DNA from: Nitratireductor sp.
GTDB lineage: Bacteria; Pseudomonadota; Alphaproteobacteria; Rhizobiales; Rhizobiaceae
DNA: 64,000 nt
Reading direction: 5' to 3'
NCBI GenBank assembly: GCA_020637805.1
Contig: JACKJU010000009.1
Coordinates: forward strand, 1 to 64,000
Part shown: positions 58,412 through 64,000 of the stretch, piece after piece
Position numbering within the stretch: position 1 is the stretch's first letter
Layout: every line of letters begins with the position of its first letter
Notes under the pieces: model-generated
Told to the model about the DNA's origin: nothing
Databases searched by the model: none
Seen by the model: only the letters and a program-made list of their open reading frames with translations
Made by a program: the position numbers and the translations under genes

Positions 58412-59071
58412 GTGATACAGTTCGAAAATGTCGGGTTGCGCTATGGCCTGGGGTCTGAGGTGCTCAGCGACCTCAGTTTCCGCATCGAACCCAATTCGTT
58501 CCAGTTCCTGACCGGTCCTTCCGGTGCGGGCAAGACAAGCCTTCTGAGGCTGATGCTGATGTCCCTCAAGCCGACGCGCGGCGTGGTTCGGATTTTCGGG
58601 CGGGAGGCAGACCGTATAAAGCGCGAACAGATGCCGAAGGTACGCCGCCAGATGGGCGTCATTTTCCAGGATTTCCGCCTGCTCGATCACCTGACCACCT
58701 ATGAGAATGTTGCCCTGCCGCTTCGTGTGCGCGGCAAGGATGAGGCTTCCTATCGCGGCGATGTCGTCGAGCTGATGAAATGGGTCGGGCTTGGCGAGCG
58801 CATGCATGTCTTGCCGCCGGTACTTTCGGGTGGCGAGAAGCAGCGCGCGGCGATCGCGCGGGCGCTGATCGACCAGCCCAAGATCCTGCTTGCCGACGAG
58901 CCGACAGGCAATGTGGATCCACCGATGGCGCGCCGCCTCCTGCGGCTTTTCATCGAGCTGCACCGCTCGGGCACCTCCGTTGTAATTGCCACCCACGATC
59001 TCTCGCTGATGGACCAGTACCAGGCCCGCCGCCTGGTGCTGAACGAGGGAAGGCTGCAGATCTATGACTGA
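58412..59071 (+). CDS. ftsE: Cell-division ATP-binding protein FtsE
   Basis: 219-residue ABC ATPase that with FtsX controls periplasmic peptidoglycan hydrolases at the septum. Walker A GPSGAGKTSLLRL, the Q-loop VIFQDFRLLDHLTTYENVAL, signature LSGGEKQRAAIARAL, Walker B ILLADEPTGNVDP and the H-loop VIATHDLSLMDQ. It starts at GTG (58412) with CGGGAG upstream. ftsX overlaps it by 8 nt. A CtrA box lies upstream. Confidence 0.97.
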   Translation: MIQFENVGLRYGLGSEVLSDLSFRIEPNSFQFLTGPSGAGKTSLLRLMLMSLKPTRGVVRIFGREADRIKREQMPKVRRQMGVIFQDFRLLDHLTTYENVALPLRVRGKDEASYRGDVVELMKWVGLGERMHVLPPVLSGGEKQRAAIARALIDQPKILLADEPTGNVDPPMARRLLRLFIELHRSGTSVVIATHDLSLMDQYQARRLVLNEGRLQIYD

Positions 59072-60107
59072 CGCGAACAGGCAACAGCCTCAGTCGGGCA
59101 AAACACCGTCTGCGTCAAAAGGCGGGCCGACCGCGCCACAAGGCGGCGGTAGCCGCAATTCACGTCCGGCCGAGCGGCAGATACAGCTTTCCAGCGGACG
59201 CAACATTGTCCCGCGCGACAGCGTGGCAGGCCAGGCGTTGCTGGCCGTGATCACCATCATGGCGTTTCTCGCCTGCCTGACACTTGGAACCGTGATGCTG
59301 ATCCGGGACACGGCCAATGGCTGGCAGACCGACATTTCACGCGAGGTCACGGTGCAGCTGAGGCCGATCGAGGGCCTGGACATGGACAAGGCGACGCGTG
59401 ACACGAGCCGCCTGCTCCTGACCTTCGAGGGCGTTTCGAAGGTAACCGCGCTTGACGACGCTGCGACTGCGCGGTTGCTGGAGCCTTGGCTTGGATCAGG
59501 TTTGAGCCTGGAGGAACTGCCAGTGCCGCGGCTGCTCACGGTGACCATTGCTGATGGCGGGCGGCCCGACTTCGCGGCCATGAGGGAGCAACTCAAATCC
59601 ATTCCCGGCGCGTCACTCGACGATCATCGAAACTGGGTCGACAGGCTTACCAACATGGCCCGGGCAACGGTCGTCGGCGGCATCATCGTTTTTGTGCTGG
59701 TGATGGTGGCAACGGTTCTGACGGTCGTCTTCGCGACACGCGGCGCGATGGCAGGAAACCGGTCGATCATCGAGGTTCTGCATTTCGTTGGTGCCGACAG
59801 GCGATACATTGCAGCCCAGTTCGAAAGGCATTTCCTGACACTCGCGCTGAAGGGTGCCCTGTCGGGCGGATTGGCTGCCGTCGTCGTGTTCGCCGGGCTG
59901 GGCTGGTGGAATGCGATGAACCAGGCGACCCCCGAGGCGAGCCAGTTGAGCGCGCTGTTCGGCAGTTTCTCGATCGGGCTTTGGGGATATGCCGGCATCA
60001 TTCTGGTTGCGCTGTGCGTGGCATTTCTGGCATCTGCAACGTCAAGGCTTACCGTTCTGCGCCACGTGGGAATACTTGAGACCTATGGCGGCGCGGCGCG
60101 GCTTTGA
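59064..60107 (+). CDS. ftsX: Cell-division protein FtsX
   Basis: 347-residue permease-like partner of FtsE. A long polar N-terminal extension of ~50 residues (Gln/Pro/Gly/Ser-rich) precedes helix 1 (ALLAVITIMAFLACLTLGTVML). The periplasmic loop of ~100 residues follows, and three further helices come at the C-terminus (GGIIVFVLVMVATVLTVVF ... ALSGGLAAVVVFAGLGWWN ... GYAGIILVALCVAFLAS). Its ATG overlaps the ftsE stop by 8 nt, as expected for a coupled pair. Confidence 0.95.
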   Translation: MTDANRQQPQSGKTPSASKGGPTAPQGGGSRNSRPAERQIQLSSGRNIVPRDSVAGQALLAVITIMAFLACLTLGTVMLIRDTANGWQTDISREVTVQLRPIEGLDMDKATRDTSRLLLTFEGVSKVTALDDAATARLLEPWLGSGLSLEELPVPRLLTVTIADGGRPDFAAMREQLKSIPGASLDDHRNWVDRLTNMARATVVGGIIVFVLVMVATVLTVVFATRGAMAGNRSIIEVLHFVGADRRYIAAQFERHFLTLALKGALSGGLAAVVVFAGLGWWNAMNQATPEASQLSALFGSFSIGLWGYAGIILVALCVAFLASATSRLTVLRHVGILETYGGAARL

Positions 60108-60161
60108 CATCCTGGCGGCTGGCGGAAGCGATAGCGCCGGGTTGAAACTGTACGGCAGACG

Positions 60162-60884
60162 ATGCGAGTGACCGGAACCCTATCGCACGAAAGCGGGAAT
60201 GGCAGCAAAGGCGCCAAAGCCTTGCGCTTTGCCTGGCGTCTGGTCACGCGCTTTTCGATATTCCTGACAGCTGTCATCCTGGTTGCCGTGTTTGCCGGGT
60301 ACGTTGAATATTGGCTCGAGGTTGGAAAACTTTCGCCGGACAAGCTTCCTGAACCGGCTGAAGGCATCGTGGTGCTGACGGGAGGTTCGGACAGGGTGGC
60401 AACGGGCATCCGGCTACTCGAAGAAGGCAAGGGCAAAAGACTGCTGATCAGCGGTGTGCATCCCAGCGTGACGCGGGAGGCGATCCTCAGAATCGCCAAT
60501 CGCACGGGAAGCCCGATTTCATGCTGCATAGACCTGGACCGGCTTGCGCCCGACACGCATGGCAATGCAGACGAAGCAGCACGATGGGCCGGCAAGAACG
60601 GGTTTTCCAGCCTGATTGTCGTCAGTTCCGCCTATCACCTTCCGCGAAGCATGGTGGAGTTCCGTGCCGCGATGCCGAACGTAAGGCTCACCGCCTATCC
60701 GGCAGTTCCCGAATCCACAGGCGGCATGGTCAGCAAGGCAAGTCTCGATCCCTCCCTCAGAACCGGGCTCAGAGAGTATGCAAAGTATCTTGGTGCAAGA
60801 TTGCGCATCCTGTTCCCCGGCCTTGCGAACACGGCCTACGGGTATCTCCAGCATTCGCATCCGGCAAATGTCACCGGGCCCTGA
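60162..60884 (+). CDS. YdcF family (DUF218) protein, ElyC/SanA-like
   Basis: 240 residues. One transmembrane helix (~25-47) anchors a periplasmic or cytoplasmic DUF218 domain containing GIVVLTGGSDRVATGIRLLEEG, LLISGVHPSVT, NTxGNADEAARWAGKNG-like block and VVSSAYHLPRSMVEFR. Related ElyC/SanA proteins affect envelope integrity. It lies 54 nt after ftsX, in the conserved rhizobial order ftsEX-ydcF-plsC. Confidence 0.9.
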   Translation: MRVTGTLSHESGNGSKGAKALRFAWRLVTRFSIFLTAVILVAVFAGYVEYWLEVGKLSPDKLPEPAEGIVVLTGGSDRVATGIRLLEEGKGKRLLISGVHPSVTREAILRIANRTGSPISCCIDLDRLAPDTHGNADEAARWAGKNGFSSLIVVSSAYHLPRSMVEFRAAMPNVRLTAYPAVPESTGGMVSKASLDPSLRTGLREYAKYLGARLRILFPGLANTAYGYLQHSHPANVTGP

Positions 60885-61052
60885 CTGGATGGCTGGTGCC
60901 GCCGATTTGCGGGAACACTTGCCCGTTCAGCGCATCCGCATTACCAATAGTTCAACATGTCAACGGGTGGGGCCTTTGTCCGGTGCTTTGCAGGACAGCC
61001 GGGTCAGCCAGCTTGGCCTTTTTGCCTGATCAATGGATGATGGGTTGTCCCG

Positions 61053-61847
61053 GTGCTCTATATTCGCTCCTTCATCTTCAACGTGCTTTTCTACATTTCC
61101 AATGCCGTCCAGATGATATTCTGGATTCCGGCATTCTTCATCCTGCCGAAGGAGCAGTCCTGGAAGATTGCCAAGATGTGGGGCTATTCGCATCTCTGGC
61201 TGCAGAACAAGATCTGCGGGACGCGTTTCGACTTCAGGGGGCTGGAAAACATTCCTTCCGAAGGCGGGTATCTGGTTGCCTCCAAGCACCAGTCCGCATG
61301 GGAAACCTATACGATCATCCTGTTTCTGGCCGATACCAGCTACATCCTGAAGAAAGAGCTGACATACATCCCGGTTTTCGGCTGGTACATGCAGAAGTTT
61401 AAAGTGGTTCCCGTGGAGCGCGGCAAGAAGGGCGTCGCGATGCTGGCCATGACCAAGGAGGCCGGGCGGCAGATCCGCGAAGACCAGCGCCAGATACTCA
61501 TCTATCCCGAAGGCACGCGCACCAGGCCAGGCGCCGATCCACACTACAAGTATGGCATCACCCATCTCTATTCCGAACTGGACGAGGAAGTCTTGCCGGT
61601 GGCACTCAATTCGGGACTGTTCTGGGGACGGCAGTCCTTCCTGCGCTATCCCGGAAAGATCGTGCTCGAATTCCTGCCGGTCATCGAGCCGGGGCTTGAG
61701 AAAGATGTCTTCGCTGAAAAGCTGCGCAGCACGATCGAAATCGCTTCGGACCGGTTGATCCTGGAAGCTGCTGATTCCGCCGATGCGCCACCGCTTGCGC
61801 TTGAAGTGCGCGAAAAGGTCGGGAACCGCCTCGAGGCAAGTTCATAG
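61053..61847 (+). CDS. plsC: 1-acyl-sn-glycerol-3-phosphate acyltransferase (PlsC)
   Basis: 264 residues. Hydrophobic N-terminal segment, then motif I ASKHQSAWET, where the usual H-x4-D is H-x4-E, and motif III YPEGTRTRPG. FKVVPVERGKKG is motif II. PlsC adds the second acyl chain to make phosphatidic acid. It starts at GTG (61053). It follows the ydcF-like gene and converges on chaC with a 6-nt overlap. Confidence 0.93.
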   Translation: MLYIRSFIFNVLFYISNAVQMIFWIPAFFILPKEQSWKIAKMWGYSHLWLQNKICGTRFDFRGLENIPSEGGYLVASKHQSAWETYTIILFLADTSYILKKELTYIPVFGWYMQKFKVVPVERGKKGVAMLAMTKEAGRQIREDQRQILIYPEGTRTRPGADPHYKYGITHLYSELDEEVLPVALNSGLFWGRQSFLRYPGKIVLEFLPVIEPGLEKDVFAEKLRSTIEIASDRLILEAADSADAPPLALEVREKVGNRLEASS

Positions 61848-62354
61848 GCTACGGCAGATCCGCTCAAGCACCTTGTCGCGGATGGCCCACTGGTTGAGGG
61901 AAGAAACCGTGTTTTCCACGTAGTCGCGATTGATGCCGGATGCGCCGGACGCGCCGCGGACAATGCCTGCGATCTCTTCGGTGGAAAGATGCCCCGCATA
62001 CTGGGGATGATCGCGATTGACGACGTAGGTAAGGGATTCAACGCGGCGCCCGTCTTCAAGCCGGACTGGCACCCAGACCTCGTCATAGACATTTGTCACG
62101 AGTTCACGTTCGCGCAGATAGGCGACGACGCGCTCGCGCAGGTTTCCATCGACACGGCGCGCAACACCAGCGCAGCTTCCGCCACGGTCCAGACCAAGGA
62201 CCAGGCCCGGTCTTTCTGGTGTTCCACGATGAACCCATGAGTAGACGCAGAGCGAACGGCACCTGCCATGGAGCACGGCCTTCTGCTCCTCGACAAACTC
62301 GAAGCCGGGCCGCCAGATCAGCGAACCATAGCCAAAGACCCAAAAATCGCTCAT
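61842..62354 (-). CDS. Gamma-glutamylcyclotransferase (ChaC-like)
   Basis: 170 residues. FWVFGYGSLIWRPGFEF is the YGSL substrate-binding signature of the ChaC/GGCT family; SLTYVVNRDHPQYAG fits the ChaC branch, with the likely catalytic Glu in the mid-domain (DEVWVPV region). ChaC-type enzymes cleave glutathione to 5-oxoproline and Cys-Gly. It is convergent with plsC, 3' ends overlapping by 6 nt. Confidence 0.92.
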   Translation of the reverse strand: MSDFWVFGYGSLIWRPGFEFVEEQKAVLHGRCRSLCVYSWVHRGTPERPGLVLGLDRGGSCAGVARRVDGNLRERVVAYLRERELVTNVYDEVWVPVRLEDGRRVESLTYVVNRDHPQYAGHLSTEEIAGIVRGASGASGINRDYVENTVSSLNQWAIRDKVLERICRSL

Positions 62355-62442
62355 ATCCTACGAATAAATCCTTTATTCAGCCGCCAAGTCTACCTATCCG
62401 ATTCGCACATTCCCGAAACCACCCGACCATGAAGATGCCGTC

Positions 62443-63480
62443 ATGAACGATCAAATCCTGCAAAAGAAGCCGTCCAAGAGGAAAGGCTGGCTGTTGCTGG
62501 GAGCAATCGTGCTCGCAATTGCGGCCTATACCGCAGGCTGGTTCTGGGCGTCCTCCAAGCTCGTTGAACTGGTGGAAGTTCAAAAGCAGAACCTTGCGCA
62601 GCAGGGGAGGACGCTGAAATGCGATGGCCAGAGCGTGCGCGGGTATCCGTTCAGGATCGGTCTCTATTGCGACACGCTCGTCTATGCCGATCCGATAAAT
62701 GCAGTTACGTTTTCCGGCGGAAACCTTCGCAGTGCCGCTCAGATCTACCGGCCCGGTCATGTCATCGCCGAGCTTGATGGTCCTGCCGACGTGACAGCTC
62801 CGAACCTGGCACCGTTGACGTTTGACTGGGAGAACCTGCGGTCGAGTTCGCGGCTCACGACGACCGGGTTCGAGCAGCTTTCCATCGAGGGAAAGAAGAT
62901 CGCGGTGGCGGCCAATGATGGCGGGCAGCTGACGCCGCTGGCGGGCATCGAGTATGCGATTGTTCATGCACGCCCGGCACCCGATGGAGAGGGCAACCCG
63001 ACCAGCGCGCTGCAGCTTGCAGCGAAGGTCGATGGCTGGGACATCGAGGACTGGAGCGATACGCCCGAAGGCGAGATCGAGGCGGCGGACATCGTGTTCA
63101 ACGCAACGCTCAAGGATGGATTGACCGTCATCACCAGCGGCCGGGATCTGATCGACTGGTTGAGGGAAAATGGCGGTGAGGCTGTTGTCGAACAACTCAC
63201 GCTCTCGACGCGCTCTGGAGGGCGGTTTGCCTTGTCCGGTCCGTTGTCGATCTCACAGTCGGGCAGGGTGTCGGGAGAGGTGACCGTTTCGGTCAGTTCA
63301 CCAGACAAGCTTATCATCTATGCCGGAAAGGTGTTCCCGCCCATCGAGGCAATGCTGCAGGACACGATGGGCCTTACCGGCATGGCGGGCGAAGTGGAGA
63401 ATCTCAAGCTGACGCTTGTGGACGGCAAGGTGTTCGCGGGCTTCTTTCCGCTTGGCGAGATACCGCCGCTATTCAGGTAA
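62443..63480 (+). CDS. DUF2125 family protein
   Basis: 345 residues. A charged N-terminus (QKKPSKRKG) precedes one transmembrane helix (WLLLGAIVLAIAAYTAGWFW), and a large periplasmic beta-rich domain follows with CDGQSVRGYPFRIGLYC, the Cys-containing signature of DUF2125. The C-terminus ends GEIPPLFR. Function unknown; conserved next to tyrC in rhizobia. Confidence 0.88.
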   Translation: MNDQILQKKPSKRKGWLLLGAIVLAIAAYTAGWFWASSKLVELVEVQKQNLAQQGRTLKCDGQSVRGYPFRIGLYCDTLVYADPINAVTFSGGNLRSAAQIYRPGHVIAELDGPADVTAPNLAPLTFDWENLRSSSRLTTTGFEQLSIEGKKIAVAANDGGQLTPLAGIEYAIVHARPAPDGEGNPTSALQLAAKVDGWDIEDWSDTPEGEIEAADIVFNATLKDGLTVITSGRDLIDWLRENGGEAVVEQLTLSTRSGGRFALSGPLSISQSGRVSGEVTVSVSSPDKLIIYAGKVFPPIEAMLQDTMGLTGMAGEVENLKLTLVDGKVFAGFFPLGEIPPLFR

Positions 63481-63486
63481 CCCGGG

Positions 63487-64000
63487 TCAGTCGTCAGAAG
63501 CGTAGGGGCGCAGGATCGTGTCGGCCAGGTCTTCCGACGGCCGGTTGTCGCGCAGCGAGATGTGATCGGTGTCGATCACCTTGCGGCGTGTGCGGCGGCT
63601 GGTCGTGAACATCTGCTCGAGCGCCTCTCCGTCGCCTTCCTCGATTGCCTTGACGCATTCGCCAATATCGGCCTCGAAACGCTTGAAGACGTCGAGCACG
63701 GCATCCTTGTTCTTGAGGAAGATGTCGCGCCACATGACGGGATTGGAAGCCGCCACCCGCGTGAAATCGCGAAAGGCACCTGCCGAAAACTGGATGACCG
63801 GAGAGCCGGTTTCCTCCTCCATGTGCAGGCCGGTATGGAAGATCGAGAACGCGATGAGGTGCGGAAGGTGACTGGTAATCGCCAGCGCCTGATCATGGCG
63901 CAGTGGCGTCATGACCTCGACCTGGCTGCCTAGACCTTCCCAGAATGCGCGCAGGGTCTCGACGGCTTCAGTGTCGGTTCCCTCCGGCGGGGTGAGGATT
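63487..64000 (-). CDS. tyrC: Prephenate/arogenate dehydrogenase family protein TyrC (5' truncated by window)
   Basis: The frame stays open to the window edge, so the N-terminal NAD domain is outside. The visible ~170 residues are the C-terminal half: ILTPPEGTDTEAVETLRAFW, then ALAITSHLPHLIAFSIF with the conserved SHLPH motif, and SAGAFRDFTRVAASNPVMWRDI. Family members make 4-hydroxyphenylpyruvate or tyrosine. It is convergent with the DUF2125 gene, 6 nt apart. Confidence 0.93.
   Translation of the reverse strand, partial: ILTPPEGTDTEAVETLRAFWEGLGSQVEVMTPLRHDQALAITSHLPHLIAFSIFHTGLHMEEETGSPVIQFSAGAFRDFTRVAASNPVMWRDIFLKNKDAVLDVFKRFEADIGECVKAIEEGDGEALEQMFTTSRRTRRKVIDTDHISLRDNRPSEDLADTILRPYASDD

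Noticed and set aside
1..64000. CRISPR arrays, toxin-antitoxin pairs, insertion sequences or defence islands
   Set aside because: None seen on either strand; the window is core housekeeping DNA throughout.

Overview
The window is a contiguous piece of core chromosome from an alphaproteobacterium, most likely a member of the Hyphomicrobiales (Rhizobiales) near Rhizobiaceae/Phyllobacteriaceae. The evidence is gene order and gene content: sdhCDAB; mdh/sucAB/lpd followed by xerC, fsa and priA; atpHAGDC separated from the F0 genes; tlpA divergent from argH; a TIGR02302/DUF4175 protein next to cpdR and hpt; and ftsEX-ydcF-plsC-chaC-DUF2125-tyrC. An Omp19-like lipoprotein, single-domain CpdR and consensus CtrA boxes (TTAA-N7-TTAAC) point the same way. 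I see no insertion sequence, prophage, CRISPR array, rRNA operon or obvious foreign island. The genus cannot be fixed from the sequence alone.

Layout. 1-4 kb: end of a GNAT acetyltransferase, then succinate dehydrogenase sdhCDAB. 4-8.8 kb: a chemoreceptor with a multi-helix membrane input domain, two hypothetical membrane proteins and a six-Asp-box beta-propeller. 8.9-12.0 kb: a redox/electrophile-defence group (cupin plus NemR-like TetR under a palindromic operator, AhpD-like CMD protein, OsmC, small membrane protein, exported MsrA). 12.2-14.1 kb: Omp19-like lipoprotein and zapE. 14.6-22.7 kb: mdh, sucA, sucB, MAPEG protein, SDR, lpd. sucCD, which relatives usually carry between mdh and sucA, is absent here. 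22.8-28.9 kb: small exported protein, TraB/GumN protein, xerC, DUF2059 protein and fsa, all on the minus strand, then priA. 29-35 kb: an internally duplicated membrane protein and the F1 ATPase operon atpHAGDC. 35-44 kb: mixed housekeeping genes (HSD10-like SDR, kynurenine-formamidase-like hydrolase, RidA, tRNA-Leu(CAA), YqaA, DsbB, HNH protein, AlkA, GluQ, SDR, PduO, rhomboid). 44.4-47.4 kb: etfB-etfA-hbdA. 47-50.6 kb: ZntB-like transporter, tandem HupE/UreJ proteins, TlpA lipoprotein. 50.7-53.7 kb: argH, LptM-like lipoprotein, lysA. 53.8-64 kb: TIGR02302 protein, cpdR, hpt, a membrane-anchored hypothetical, ftsEX, ydcF, plsC, chaC, a DUF2125 protein and the 3' part of tyrC.

How it fits together. 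Much of the window serves central carbon and respiratory metabolism: TCA enzymes, electron-transfer flavoprotein and ATP synthase. Three of these operons (sdhCDAB, mdh/sucAB/lpd, etfBA-hbdA) have the same ACGT-WW-ACGT inverted repeat upstream, which suggests one shared regulator not encoded here. The second theme is cell cycle and envelope: zapE, cpdR, ftsEX, LptM and TIGR02302. There are two exact CtrA boxes, one before ftsE and one before an uncharacterised 95-residue membrane protein at 41.4 kb. I found no wholly new multi-gene system. The most testable new points are the shared ACGT operator, the NemR-type operator controlling a cupin gene, the second CtrA box, and the missing sucCD.
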